DNA of 44,942 nt from JBEKJU01 sp050011095 (GCA_050011095.1 JBEKJU010000002.1:1-44942); one strand, 5' to 3'. Positions 1 to 7,798 are shown, numbered from the stretch's first letter. The notes: generated by a model not told the origin, from the sequence alone. A program made the numbers and translations.

Positions 1-2
1 AA

Positions 3-389
3 AGGGCCTTACAGGAAAAGATGGAGCGGCTGGGCATCCAGGAATCGGACATAGTGGAGCGCTTCGTCCGGTCGAGCGGCCACGGGGGACAGAACGTCAA
101 CAAGGTGGCGACCTGCGTCTATCTGAAGCACCTTCCCACGGGCATCGAGGTAAAGTGCCAAAGGGAGCGTCATCAGGCCGTAAACCGTTTTTTTGCGAGA
201 AGGCTCCTCGTTCAGAAGATAGAAAACATGATCCTCGGCAGGGCAAGCGAGGAACAGCAGAGGATAGAAAGGATAAGACGGCAGAAAAGGCGGCGCTCCA
301 GGCGCGCCCAGGAAAAGGTGCTGGAGATGAAGCACCTCCAGACGCGAAAGAAAAGGGAGCGCTCCAAGCCGGACCTGTCGGACTACTGA
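3..389 (+). CDS. Peptide chain release factor-like protein (RF-1 domain, partial 5' end)
   Basis: A small single-domain protein of the class-I release factor catalytic family (RF-1 domain, as in ArfB and C12orf65-like proteins). This family hydrolyses peptidyl-tRNA on ribosomes, often stalled ones. The sequence shows SSGHGGQNVNK, which carries the universal GGQ tripeptide, then the conserved segment TGIEVKCQRERHQAVNR. A long Arg/Lys-rich C-terminal tail follows, typical of these rescue-type factors and thought to enter the mRNA channel. There is no codon-recognition domain. The reading frame is open to the left edge of the window. Relatives usually have about ten residues before the first visible Met (21), so the true start probably lies upstream and the entry is marked partial. 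The residue before GGQ is His rather than the common Pro or Ala. The call is firm at family level; the exact subfamily is not resolved. Confidence 0.82.
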   Translation, partial: RALQEKMERLGIQESDIVERFVRSSGHGGQNVNKVATCVYLKHLPTGIEVKCQRERHQAVNRFFARRLLVQKIENMILGRASEEQQRIERIRRQKRRRSRRAQEKVLEMKHLQTRKKRERSKPDLSDY

Positions 390-415
390 TGCGCCCCGGC
401 GAGCGCCTATTATCA

Positions 416-444
416 TTGACAGGGGTTGGAACTTCCTGTATTAT
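416..444 (+). promoter_or_regulatory. Sigma-70-type promoter of the tRNA-Gly/tRNA-Cys unit
   Basis: A perfect -35 TTGACA (416-421) is separated by 17 bases from TATTAT (439-444). This would start transcription near 451, about five bases before the first tRNA. Position and quality fit a stable-RNA promoter. Confidence 0.75.
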
Positions 445-455
445 TAAAGCAGAAT

Positions 456-530
<75 letters not shown>

Positions 531-533
531 GAT

Positions 534-605
534 GGCGGCATAGCCAAGTGGTAAGGCAGCGGTCTGCAAAACCGTTATTCTCCGGTTCAAATCCGGATGC
601 CGCCT
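534..605 (+). tRNA. tRNA-Cys (anticodon GCA)
   Basis: The acceptor stem GGCGGCA (534-540) pairs with TGCCGCC (598-604); the discriminator is T605. The anticodon loop CTGCAAA carries GCA at 566-568. The T arm is CCGGTTCAAATCCGG. The 3' CCA is not encoded, unlike the neighbouring tRNA-Gly, so CCA must be added enzymatically. It lies three bases after tRNA-Gly and surely shares its transcript. Confidence 0.96.
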
Positions 606-809
606 TTCTTAAACCCCCGCAATTTTCAGCCTGGAATCAGATTTTGCCGGTATGAGTTTCTGAATATGTTTCGGAGTTTTCCAACGGATTTATAACGGCG
701 TTGCAAGGTCCCGCCCAATGCCGCGACGCCCGAAGGAGAACCCGCGACGGGTCGTTTGTGAAGGCAAAAACGGAAAAAAATGAAGGGGTGTCCTTAGGTC
801 GTTCCTTTC
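606..809. other. Intergenic stretch with no recognised gene
   Basis: About 200 bases between tRNA-Cys and the end of the minus-strand gene. I see only a short imperfect hairpin (ACCCG-CGA-CGGGT near 735-750) and an A-rich run near 765-785. Neither is a convincing terminator. Confidence 0.4.
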
Positions 810-1298
810 CTATTCGACGATGAAATCCCAGGCGGAGTCGTTGATCCACAGACAGTAATATCCCCTTCCGAAGAGCCTCTTCGGCCTCACGGTATAGAAG
901 GTGTCGTTCTTCTTCTTCACCTCGATCCCGACCTCCTTGCCGATCATGAAACGGCCCCTGCCGAGGGAGGACTGGCTCATGAAAACGAGGTTGTTGAGCG
1001 TAAGGTATTTCATTTCGTGCCTGCCCGCGAAAACGAAATACCCGATATCGTGCAAGGAGAAGCGCGGGGGGTTATTGCCCTCGACGTAGAGTATGCCTTT
1101 TTCCTCGAGGACAATATTGGGAAGGATGCGCACGAGTTTTTTCGATGTCTTGACGTAGACGCCGTATTCCCCGGGCATGCCTCTGTTTTCCGTCGCCCCA
1201 CGGAGATACCCGGCAAAAACGAGGCCCGCGACGACCGGGACGACGGCATAACGAAGCAGCATTCGCGCGATGCTCACCCGGACCCCCCCCTCTTTCAC
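810..1298 (-). CDS. Hypothetical membrane-anchored protein
   Basis: I do not recognise a family. A 162-residue product has one hydrophobic segment near the N-terminus (about residues 13-30, MLLRYAVVPVVAGLVFAG). A mostly beta-like, basic and aromatic region follows, suggesting an inner-membrane-anchored periplasmic domain. The GTG start at 1298 overlaps the stop of the upstream yjbQ by four bases (GTGA), so the two are probably translationally coupled. A second GTG at 1277 has a G-rich Shine-Dalgarno-like tract in front of it and would also retain the membrane segment. A run of eight G (coding strand, plus-strand 1283-1290) lies between the two possible starts. Real gene likely; function unknown. 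Confidence 0.6.
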   Translation of the reverse strand: MKEGGVRVSIARMLLRYAVVPVVAGLVFAGYLRGATENRGMPGEYGVYVKTSKKLVRILPNIVLEEKGILYVEGNNPPRFSLHDIGYFVFAGRHEMKYLTLNNLVFMSQSSLGRGRFMIGKEVGIEVKKKNDTFYTVRPKRLFGRGYYCLWINDSAWDFIVE

Positions 1299-1681
1299 GT
1301 GACCGTAGTCACGACGACCTTTCTTTCCCGGGGCCCGTCGAACTCCATGAGGTAGATGCCCTGCCAGGTCCCGAGCACGAGCCTGCCCGCGGACAAAGGA
1401 AGGACGAGGGAAGAGCCGACGAGGGAAGACTTGATGTGGGCATCGGAATTCCCCTCTCCGTGTCCGTAAGGGTAGTTTTCGGGCACAAGCCTGGTTAACG
1501 CGTCCATCACGTCCTTCATCACCGCCGGGTCGGCGTTCTCGTTAATGGTGAGCCCGCACGTGGTATGGAGGCAGAAGAGCTGGACGGATCGGCCCTCTTT
1601 GCCGTCCACGGCTTCCCTCACCTCGTCCGTGATGTCACGGGCCTCTATCCTTCGCGATGTCCGTATCCTCAGCTCGACCAT
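1295..1681 (-). CDS. yjbQ: YjbQ/UPF0047 family protein (secondary thiamine-phosphate synthase-like)
   Basis: A small soluble protein of the YjbQ/UPF0047 family. The E. coli member can provide weak thiamine-phosphate synthase activity, but the physiological role is not settled. The family signature is clear: LFCLHTTCGLTINENADP, then GHGEGNSDAHIKSS with the conserved metal-binding His, and LVLGTWQGIYLMEFDGP near the C-terminus. I chose ATG at 1681 rather than a TTG six bases upstream (1687), because that TTG lies inside a promoter -10 box (1687-1692). The ATG then sits about six bases after the -10, so the mRNA may have almost no leader. The gene overlaps the next gene by four bases. Confidence 0.88.
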   Translation of the reverse strand: MVELRIRTSRRIEARDITDEVREAVDGKEGRSVQLFCLHTTCGLTINENADPAVMKDVMDALTRLVPENYPYGHGEGNSDAHIKSSLVGSSLVLPLSAGRLVLGTWQGIYLMEFDGPRERKVVVTTVT

Positions 1682-1686
1682 CCCCA

Positions 1687-1715
1687 ATTCTACCTTACGG
1701 CAAGGCCCATATCAA
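1687..1715 (-). promoter_or_regulatory. Promoter for yjbQ, placed for a leaderless start
   Basis: On the minus strand, -35 TTGATA (1710-1715) and -10 TAGAAT (1687-1692) are separated by 17 bases. The yjbQ ATG begins at 1681, six bases past the -10, which is where transcription would be expected to start. Confidence 0.6.
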
Positions 1716-1741
1716 CACTTAAATCGGCGAATATCCGGCAC

Positions 1742-1760
1742 GCCGTCCCGGCGGGACGGC
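1742..1760. repeat. Perfect hairpin between divergent promoters
   Basis: GCCGTCCC-GGC-GGGACGGC, an 8 bp perfect stem with a 3-base loop. It lies between the facing yjbQ and xseB promoters. It could be a cruciform or a regulator site; no function is shown. Confidence 0.4.
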
Positions 1761-1814
1761 CGTCTCCAAAGGGCCTCCTCGCCATCGCGGCCTCAGGCCC
1801 AAGCGAGCAAGTAC

Positions 1815-1844
1815 TTGAAAAAGTGTAGATTAGAATTCTATAAT
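1815..1844 (+). promoter_or_regulatory. Promoter for the xseB-ispA-dxs operon, placed for a leaderless start
   Basis: -35 TTGAAA (1815-1820), an 18-base spacer, and a perfect -10 TATAAT (1839-1844). The first codon of xseB is at 1851, seven bases past the -10, so transcription should start at or within a base or two of the A of ATG. No Shine-Dalgarno sequence could fit. Confidence 0.7.
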
Positions 1845-1850
1845 GATGGA

Positions 1851-2072
1851 ATGAAATTTGAAGAAGGACTACACAAGCTCGAAGACATAGTAAGCACCCT
1901 TGACGAGGGGCAGATTCCGCTCGATGACGCGCTTCGCCTGTTCAAGGAAGGCATGGGCCTCACGAAGGAGCTCTCGAAGACGCTCGATGATATAGAACGC
2001 AAGGTGGAGATCCTCGTGAAGAAGGAAGATGGCTCCATGGAGAAAAGGCCCTTCCTGCAGGAAGAAGAATAG
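1851..2072 (+). CDS. xseB: Exodeoxyribonuclease VII small subunit
   Basis: A 73-residue helical protein matching the XseB family. The core is FEEGLHKLEDIVSTLDEG, then LDDALRLFKEGMGL and a Lys-rich tail. Several copies bind the large subunit XseA to form exonuclease VII, which degrades single-stranded DNA to oligonucleotides. XseA is not in the window. The start at 1851 is fixed by homology to the family N-terminus and by the promoter directly in front of it. The stop TAG shares its last base with the GTG start of the polyprenyl synthase gene. The order xseB-ispA-dxs is widespread in proteobacteria. Confidence 0.92.
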   Translation: MKFEEGLHKLEDIVSTLDEGQIPLDDALRLFKEGMGLTKELSKTLDDIERKVEILVKKEDGSMEKRPFLQEEE

Positions 2073-2953
2073 TGGACCTGACGAGTTTTCTCGCCGAAAA
2101 GAGGGTGCTCGTGGAGAACGAGCTGAGGTCGATCTTCTCGGCGCTCCCGCCTTCTTCCCGGATACTCGTGGATGCAATGGAGCACAGCCTGTTCTCGGAG
2201 GGGAAAAGGATCAGGCCCGGTCTCGCCATAGCAGCGTGCGAGGCCATGGATGGCGACGCGAAGGCCGTGCTGCCCTTTGCCGCCGCCCTCGAGATGATCC
2301 ATACCTATTCGCTCATCCACGACGACCTCCCCTGCATGGACGACGATGACGTGAGGCGGGGCAAGCCCACGTGCCACAAGATGTTCGGAGAGGCGGTCGC
2401 CCTCCTGGCGGGAGACGCCCTGCTCACCGAGGCCTTCCGGGTCATGGCCGATCCGCGCCGTTCAGGCGTCTCACCGACAATCACGCAGAAGGTGATCTAT
2501 GAGATCGCCCTCGGAGCGGGCGCCGCCGGCATGGTTGGCGGCCAGACCATGGACGTCGTCTACGAGGGCAAGAAGGGGACGAAGAGGATCGTCAATTTCA
2601 TCCACCGCGGGAAGACGAGCGCCCTCATCAGGGCGGCGGTCCTGGCCGGCGCCCTCGTGGGCAATGCGAAGGGAAAGGAGCTCAAGGGTTTCGCGACCTA
2701 CGGCGAATCGGTCGGCCTCGCCTTTCAGATCAGGGACGACCTCCTCGATGTGGAGGGCACCGAGGCGGAGGTAGGAAAAAAACTGAAGAAGGATATGGAA
2801 AAACAGACCTATGTGAGGTACTACGGCGTTTCCGCCTCCAAGGCGCGGATAGAGGCCCTTGTGGACAAGGCCGTCGCGTCCGTCCGGTTTCTCGGCGCGA
2901 AGGCGGACATGCTCGTAAAGATCGCGAATTTTATCGGTCGCAGGTCCTTCTGA
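2072..2953 (+). CDS. ispA: Polyprenyl diphosphate synthase (farnesyl/geranylgeranyl type)
   Basis: A trans-isoprenyl diphosphate synthase that condenses IPP with allylic diphosphates to make C15 or C20 chains for quinones, hopanoids, carotenoids and undecaprenyl phosphate. Both Mg-binding aspartate motifs are present: DDLPCMDDDD near residues 88-97, and QIRDDLLD near residues 220-227. The length, 293 aa, is normal. Translation starts at GTG 2072, overlapping the xseB stop by one base, with an AGGAAG ribosome site inside the end of xseB. The stop overlaps the dxs ATG (TGATG). Product chain length cannot be settled by eye. The neighbourhood with dxs supports the pathway role. Confidence 0.92.
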   Translation: MDLTSFLAEKRVLVENELRSIFSALPPSSRILVDAMEHSLFSEGKRIRPGLAIAACEAMDGDAKAVLPFAAALEMIHTYSLIHDDLPCMDDDDVRRGKPTCHKMFGEAVALLAGDALLTEAFRVMADPRRSGVSPTITQKVIYEIALGAGAAGMVGGQTMDVVYEGKKGTKRIVNFIHRGKTSALIRAAVLAGALVGNAKGKELKGFATYGESVGLAFQIRDDLLDVEGTEAEVGKKLKKDMEKQTYVRYYGVSASKARIEALVDKAVASVRFLGAKADMLVKIANFIGRRSF

Positions 2954-4821
2954 TGCTGCTCGATTCCATCACTACACCCCGCGATATCAGGGAGCTGAAC
3001 CCCACCCAGTTACAAGCCCTTGCCGACGAGATCAGGGAGGTCATTATCCGGACGATCTCGAAGACGGGGGGCCACCTCTCGTCCAATCTCGGCGTCGTCG
3101 AGCTTACCCTTGCCCTCCATCACGTATTTGATACGCCCCACGACAGGATCGTCTGGGATGTGGGACACCAGTGCTACACGCACAAGATCCTCACGGAAAG
3201 AAAGGACCTTTTCGCCACGATCAGGCAAAACGGGGGCCTCTCGGGCTTCCCCTGCAGAAAAGAGAGTGTTTACGACGCCTTTGATACGGGACACGCGAGC
3301 AACTCCATCTCGATAGCCACGGGGTTAGCCGAGGCAAAGCGGAAGAGAAACCAGGACCACCGCATCATCGCGGTCATCGGGGACGGCTCCCTTACGGGCG
3401 GCATGTCCTTCGAGGCCTTGAACCATGCGGGACACATGAAGAGCGATATCATCGTCGTCCTGAACGACAACGAGATGTCCATCTCGAAGAACGTCGGCGC
3501 CCTCTCCGCCCATCTCAACAGGATCATGACGGGCGAATTCATGGTCACCCTGAGGGAGGACATCAAGCAGGCGATCAGGAACCTGCCAGCCTTCGGGGAC
3601 AAGGTCTACAAGGCCGCCCGCTATTTCGAGGAGGCGGTGAAGGGCTTCGTGACGCCGGGCCTCCTTTTCGAGGAGCTTGGCTTTCAGTACGTGGGCCCCG
3701 TGGACGGCCACAACCTGAGCCACCTGATCCTCACCCTCACGAACGTGAAGAGGCTGAAGGGCCCCATCCTGGTCCACGCCGTCACGAAGAAGGGGAAGGG
3801 ATACGGGCCTGCGGAAAGAGACCCCGCTCTGTTTCACGGTATTTCCCGGTTCGACGTCACGAGCGGCGAGCCGGTCCAGGGCGGAAACCGGACGTTTACC
3901 GACGTGTTCGGTGAAACGGTGGTGGAGCTGGCGAGGAGGGACGAAAGGATCGTCGCGATCACCGCCGCAATGGGGCTCGGCACGGGTCTCGAACAATTCT
4001 CGAAACTTTTCCCCGACCGCTTCTATGATATCGGTATCGCCGAGGCCCATGGCGTGACCTTTGCCGCCGCCCTCGCCCTGGGGGGGATGAAGCCCTTTGT
4101 GGCCATGTACTCCACATTCCTCCAGCGCGGCTTCGACCAGATCATCGAGGATGTCTGCCTCCAGGAGCTGCCCGTCGTCTTCGCCATCGACAGGAGCGGC
4201 ATCGTCGGCCAGGACGGCCCGACGCATCACGGCAGTTTCGACCTGTCCTACCTGCGCCACATCCCCAACATGGTGATAATGAGCCCCAAGGACGAGAACG
4301 AGCTGAAACAGATGCTCTTTTCCGCATCCCTCTACGGGTGTCCCGTCTCCGTCCGCTATCCACGGGGAGAGGCGATAGGCGTCCCCGTGGATAGGGATTT
4401 CAAGGAGATCCCCCTCGGGACATGGGAGCTTCTCAGGACGGGGGCCGATATCGCCCTTATCGGATGCGGGCCCGTCGTCCATTCATGCCTCCTCGCGGCC
4501 GATGAGCTTGAAAAAGAGGAGGGCATCCATTGCTCGGTGATCAATGGGCGGTTCGCGAAACCCATGGACAAGGAGATGCTCGTCGACGTCGCCCTGCACA
4601 CCCGACGGATAGCGACATTTGAGGAAAATTCGGCCATGGGGGGGTTCGGAAGCGGGGTCATGGAGGTCCTTTCCGAAGAGGGCATCGTCATGCCCGTGAA
4701 AAGAACAGGCTTGCCCGACCGGTTCCTGTCTCACGCATCGCCCAAGCTCCTGAGGCATGAGGTAGGTCTGGATAAGGACGGCATAAAGAAGACCGTAAAG
4801 CATTGGCTAAACTCAGAGTAG
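2953..4821 (+). CDS. dxs: 1-deoxy-D-xylulose-5-phosphate synthase
   Basis: First enzyme of the MEP isoprenoid pathway: pyruvate plus glyceraldehyde-3-phosphate gives DXP and CO2, using thiamine diphosphate. The 622-residue length is typical. Visible motifs include DVGHQCYTHKIL, the TPP-binding GDGSLTGG (about 143-150) followed by EALNHAG, the transketolase central-domain segment YDIGIAEAHG, and DRSGIVGQDGPTHHG. The start overlaps the stop of ispA (TGATG). The 3' end overlaps tlyA by 19 bases. This window also holds ispD and ispF but not ispC, ispE, ispG or ispH. Confidence 0.97.
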   Translation: MLLDSITTPRDIRELNPTQLQALADEIREVIIRTISKTGGHLSSNLGVVELTLALHHVFDTPHDRIVWDVGHQCYTHKILTERKDLFATIRQNGGLSGFPCRKESVYDAFDTGHASNSISIATGLAEAKRKRNQDHRIIAVIGDGSLTGGMSFEALNHAGHMKSDIIVVLNDNEMSISKNVGALSAHLNRIMTGEFMVTLREDIKQAIRNLPAFGDKVYKAARYFEEAVKGFVTPGLLFEELGFQYVGPVDGHNLSHLILTLTNVKRLKGPILVHAVTKKGKGYGPAERDPALFHGISRFDVTSGEPVQGGNRTFTDVFGETVVELARRDERIVAITAAMGLGTGLEQFSKLFPDRFYDIGIAEAHGVTFAAALALGGMKPFVAMYSTFLQRGFDQIIEDVCLQELPVVFAIDRSGIVGQDGPTHHGSFDLSYLRHIPNMVIMSPKDENELKQMLFSASLYGCPVSVRYPRGEAIGVPVDRDFKEIPLGTWELLRTGADIALIGCGPVVHSCLLAADELEKEEGIHCSVINGRFAKPMDKEMLVDVALHTRRIATFEENSAMGGFGSGVMEVLSEEGIVMPVKRTGLPDRFLSHASPKLLRHEVGLDKDGIKKTVKHWLNSE

Positions 4822-5534
4822 ATATCCTGCTCACCCGAAAAGGTCTCGCCGAATCAAGGGAAAAGGCAAAGATACTCGTCATGGCCGGCGTCGTCTACCT
4901 GAACGGGGAGCGGATCTCCGGGGCCGACAAGGCAGTCGACGAGGATGCCCCGATAGAGGTGCGAAGCAATCCCCTTGTCTATGTCGGCTTTGGCGGCGTC
5001 AAGCTCGAAGAGGCGGTCAGGTGCTTCGGGATAGATATCGCCGGGAAGACGGTCATCGACATAGGCTCTTCCACGGGGGGTTTTGTAGATTATCTGCTCA
5101 AGGCCGGCGCTTCCAGGGTCCATGCCGTTGACGTGGGCACCCATCAGCTCCACGAGAGGCTGAGAGGGGACCCGAGGGTCGTGGTGCGGGAAAACGTGAA
5201 TGCCCGGTACCTTTCGGTCGAGGACATAGGCGAGCGGGCTGATATCGTAACCGTCGACGTCTCCTTCATCTCGCTGAAAAAGATCATCCCGGCGATACTG
5301 CCCCTCCTCGCGCCCCCGGGCCTCCTCATCACGCTCGTCAAGCCCCAGTTCGAGGTGGGAAGATACCAGGTCGGCAAGGGGGGAATCGTGAAGGACGGGG
5401 AGCGGATAAGGGCGGTGATGGACGACATAAGGCAATTCGGCGAGGGGATCGGCCTGCGCGTGAGAAGCGTCTGCGATGCGCCGAGGGAGAGGGAGAGAAA
5501 GAACAGGGAGTACTTTATCCTGTGGGAACGATAA
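4803..5534 (+). CDS. tlyA: TlyA-family rRNA 2'-O-methyltransferase (S4 plus FtsJ domains)
   Basis: A 243-residue protein with an N-terminal S4 RNA-binding domain (about residues 4-62, RVDILLTRKGLAESREKAK) and an FtsJ/RrmJ-like SAM methyltransferase domain. Its SAM site is KTVIDIGSSTGGFVDYLLKAGA; VTVDVSFISLKKIIP and LVKPQFEVGR follow. Family members methylate ribose 2'-OH in 16S and 23S rRNA and are often annotated as hemolysin; the rRNA role is the established one. The start is TTG 4803, inside the end of dxs, chosen because it aligns the family N-terminus. The gene belongs to the coupled operon, overlapping the genes on both sides. Confidence 0.9.
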   Translation: MAKLRVDILLTRKGLAESREKAKILVMAGVVYLNGERISGADKAVDEDAPIEVRSNPLVYVGFGGVKLEEAVRCFGIDIAGKTVIDIGSSTGGFVDYLLKAGASRVHAVDVGTHQLHERLRGDPRVVVRENVNARYLSVEDIGERADIVTVDVSFISLKKIIPAILPLLAPPGLLITLVKPQFEVGRYQVGKGGIVKDGERIRAVMDDIRQFGEGIGLRVRSVCDAPRERERKNREYFILWER

Positions 5535-6055
5535 AATTTCCTCCCCCGGTCCAATTTTTTGCGAGCATTATCTTCGCCGATTCATGTATACTCTCCGGGG
5601 TGGAGGAGGAACTCACGCGGGTGATCGGCCCCATAGGAGAAAGGACGGACGTCATGGCCTTTTCCCAGTCGGATTACTATTGCCCCGAGATGGGCGGGGG
5701 GCTCCGGCGCTATTTTCTGCTCTTCGAGCCCCTCCTCGACAGGGACATGCTCGCCCCCGTCAAACTCGCGACGAACGGGGTAGAGCACCTGCGGTCAAAT
5801 GACGGGCGGCGCGCGGTCAATGTGGACCCCGGATATCTCGCCCTCGAACACGTCGTCCTCGGCACCACCAAGGGGTACTCCCACAGGATCTACCTGGGGA
5901 GAGGCATTTTTGCCGATCTTACCCTGCTTTTCGAGAACGGCAGCTATCGCGCCATGAAGTGGACCTACCCCGACTATGGGAGCGGTCCGGTGATCCGCCT
6001 TATGAACGGGTGGAGAGAACATTATAAGAGGGTGCTACGATGCCAAGGAGCATGA
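5522..6055 (+). CDS. DUF4416 family protein
   Basis: A 177-residue protein matching the uncharacterised DUF4416 family of Deltaproteobacteria and related phyla. Recognisable segments are FSQSDYYCPEMGGGLRRYF, NVDPGYLALEHVVLGTTK, SHRIYLGRGIFADLTL and MKWTYPDYGS. No biochemical function is known to me. The GTG start at 5522 lies within the last codons of tlyA (13-base overlap), and the stop overlaps yicC. Its place in this operon hints at a link to RNA or ribosome metabolism, but that is inference only. Confidence 0.85.
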   Translation: MGTIKFPPPVQFFASIIFADSCILSGVEEELTRVIGPIGERTDVMAFSQSDYYCPEMGGGLRRYFLLFEPLLDRDMLAPVKLATNGVEHLRSNDGRRAVNVDPGYLALEHVVLGTTKGYSHRIYLGRGIFADLTLLFENGSYRAMKWTYPDYGSGPVIRLMNGWREHYKRVLRCQGA

Positions 6056-6903
6056 CCGGCTTTTCAAGGGCCGAGGTGGCAAGCGGCGAAGGCAAGTGCT
6101 ACGGAGAAGCGCGCTCGCTCAACAGTCGCTACCTGGAGGTCTCGCTGAAGCTGCCCAGGAGCGCCTCCGGCTATGAGTCCAGGCTGCGGGAGACGGCCAG
6201 GCGGCACGTCAGGCGGGGCAGGCTGGATATCATGATGAAGTGGGATAAGGGCGATGAGTATCCGGCCGCGCCGAGGGCGAATGAAGAGGCGATCGCGTGG
6301 TACGTCGCCCTTGCGGAGCGTCTGAAAGGGTCGTACGGGCTCAAAGGGGACCTGACGGTCACCGATGTGCTGAATCTCAAGGATATCCTGATCTATGAGG
6401 AAAAAACGGCCCCGGAAGAATTGCTCTTCTCGTGCATGGAGGCCTTGCTTTCGAAGCTGAACGAGGAGCGCGAGAGGGAAGGGGAGCTGATAAAACAGGA
6501 CCTCCTCGGGAGGGTGGCGCAGATCGAGGCCCACGTGGAGGAGATCGAAGAGCGCTGGCCCGAGGCCATCAAGAACCACGAGGAGAGGCTTCGCCAGAAG
6601 GTGCTGGAGCTAGCCGGCGCCCTCGTCGACGAGGCGAGGATTCTCCAGGAAATGGGGTTTTACATGGAACGCCTCGACATAGCCGAGGAGGTCGCGAGGC
6701 TGAAGGGGCACGTCCGCCATTTCACCGACACCCTTCACTCCGCCGACGAGATCGGCCGCAAGCTCGATTTCATTATTCAGGAAATGGTGAGGGAAACGAA
6801 CACCATCGCCAGTAAGTCGAACGATCTCGCCATCGGCGAGAGGGCAATCCGGATCAAGGTGGAAATAGAGAAGATGCGGGAGCAGGTCCAGAATGTCGAA
6901 TAG
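6040..6903 (+). CDS. yicC: YicC/YloC family endoribonuclease
   Basis: A 287-residue protein with both YicC family domains. The N-terminus is MPRSMTGFSRAE with SLNSRYLEVSLKLP. The C-terminal DUF1732 half contains EMGFYMERLDIAEEVARLKGH, GRKLDFIIQEMVRETNTIASK and the ending KVEIEKMREQVQNVE. E. coli YicC affects small RNA decay, and family members have endoribonuclease activity. It overlaps DUF4416 by 16 bases and gmk by 11. The yicC-gmk pairing is widely conserved. A remA/DUF370 gene, which often sits between them, is absent here. Confidence 0.92.
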   Translation: MPRSMTGFSRAEVASGEGKCYGEARSLNSRYLEVSLKLPRSASGYESRLRETARRHVRRGRLDIMMKWDKGDEYPAAPRANEEAIAWYVALAERLKGSYGLKGDLTVTDVLNLKDILIYEEKTAPEELLFSCMEALLSKLNEEREREGELIKQDLLGRVAQIEAHVEEIEERWPEAIKNHEERLRQKVLELAGALVDEARILQEMGFYMERLDIAEEVARLKGHVRHFTDTLHSADEIGRKLDFIIQEMVRETNTIASKSNDLAIGERAIRIKVEIEKMREQVQNVE

Positions 6904-7474
6904 GAAAGGCCACCTCTTCGTCGTTTCCGGTCCCTCTGGTACGGGGAAGAGCAGCATCATCGAAAAATTCCTGAAGGAGGACGGGCGGAGTCGCTTTTCC
7001 GTCTCCTGCACGACCCGCCCCCGGCGGGAGCACGAACTCGACGGGCGCGATTACCGTTTTGTCGGCGAAGAGGAGTTTCGCGCCATGGTCGCCCGCGGCG
7101 AGTTCCTGGAATACGAGAACGTCCACGGCCACTTCTACGGCACGCCCGTCCGGGAGGTCTCGGGGCCCCTTTCCGAGGGCATAGACGTGATTCTCGACAT
7201 CGACGTGAAAGGCGCCCTCGCCGTCAAGGAAAACTGGCCGGATGCCGTGCTGATATTCGTCGATACGCGCACTCAGGACGAGCTTGTCAGGCGGCTCACC
7301 GCCCGCGGGGAAAAGGAGATAGAGAAGCGGATGCAGCGCGTGCGAGAGGAGGTGGCAAAAAAGGGCCTCTTTACTTATGTCGTGATAAATGATACCCTTG
7401 ATAACGCATACGGCGCGTTTGCGTCTCTCGTCGCCGGCGTAAGGAGGCAGCAGGATGGCCAGGATAACCGTTGA
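6893..7474 (+). CDS. gmk: Guanylate kinase
   Basis: Phosphorylates GMP to GDP with ATP. The 193-residue protein has the P-loop GPSGTGKSS (about 12-20), the GMP-binding segment SVSCTTRPRREHELDGRDY, FLEYENVHGHFYGTP and the conserved ILDIDVKGAL. It starts at ATG 6893 within the end of yicC and ends 20 bases inside rpoZ. The gmk-rpoZ order is conserved and links guanine nucleotide supply with RNA polymerase omega. Confidence 0.97.
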   Translation: MSNRKGHLFVVSGPSGTGKSSIIEKFLKEDGRSRFSVSCTTRPRREHELDGRDYRFVGEEEFRAMVARGEFLEYENVHGHFYGTPVREVSGPLSEGIDVILDIDVKGALAVKENWPDAVLIFVDTRTQDELVRRLTARGEKEIEKRMQRVREEVAKKGLFTYVVINDTLDNAYGAFASLVAGVRRQQDGQDNR

Positions 7475-7694
7475 AGACTGCATGGATAAGGTTGAAAACC
7501 GCTTCGAGCTTGTCCACCTCGCTGCGAAGAGATCGAAACAGCTCGTCAAGGGCTCAAGGCCCCTGGTCAAATCGTCAAACAGGGAAGTCGTGACGTCCCT
7601 GCGGGAGATCGCGGCAGGGGAGGTCTATTTCGAGAAGAAGCACGACCTGGAAGAGAAAGAAATCCCCTATCAGCTCTCGAACTTCGCCCCGTAA
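7455..7694 (+). CDS. rpoZ: DNA-directed RNA polymerase omega subunit
   Basis: A 79-residue protein with the omega signature: MARITVEDCMDKVENRFELV, then a Lys-rich segment and SNREVVTSLREIAAG. Omega helps beta-prime fold and contributes to a ppGpp-binding site in proteobacteria. It is the last gene of the overlapping operon that begins with xseB. Downstream lies a hairpin-rich repeat and then the convergent glcD gene. Confidence 0.95.
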   Translation: MARITVEDCMDKVENRFELVHLAAKRSKQLVKGSRPLVKSSNREVVTSLREIAAGEVYFEKKHDLEEKEIPYQLSNFAP

Positions 7695-7708
7695 TTGCAA
7701 CCATCATT

Positions 7709-7789
7709 GGGGCTCGCGTCGCCCCCTCCGTGAGCAAAGCTCACGGAGCCTCCCCTTCATAAAAAGGAAAAACCGAAACCGAAAAAAGG
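7709..7789 (+). repeat. Dispersed hairpin repeat, copy A1 (full)
   Basis: Starts with GGGGCTCGCGTCGCCCCC and contains a perfect 10 bp hairpin CTCCGTGAGC-AAA-GCTCACGGAG (7726-7748). It ends with the conserved right part CCCCTTCATAAAAAGGAA followed by an ACCGAAACCGAAA tract. It fills the convergent gap between rpoZ and glcD. Similar copies occur near 9.25, 11.2-11.4 and 40.7-41.0 kb. Confidence 0.85.
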
Positions 7790-7798
7790 CGCCTGCCG

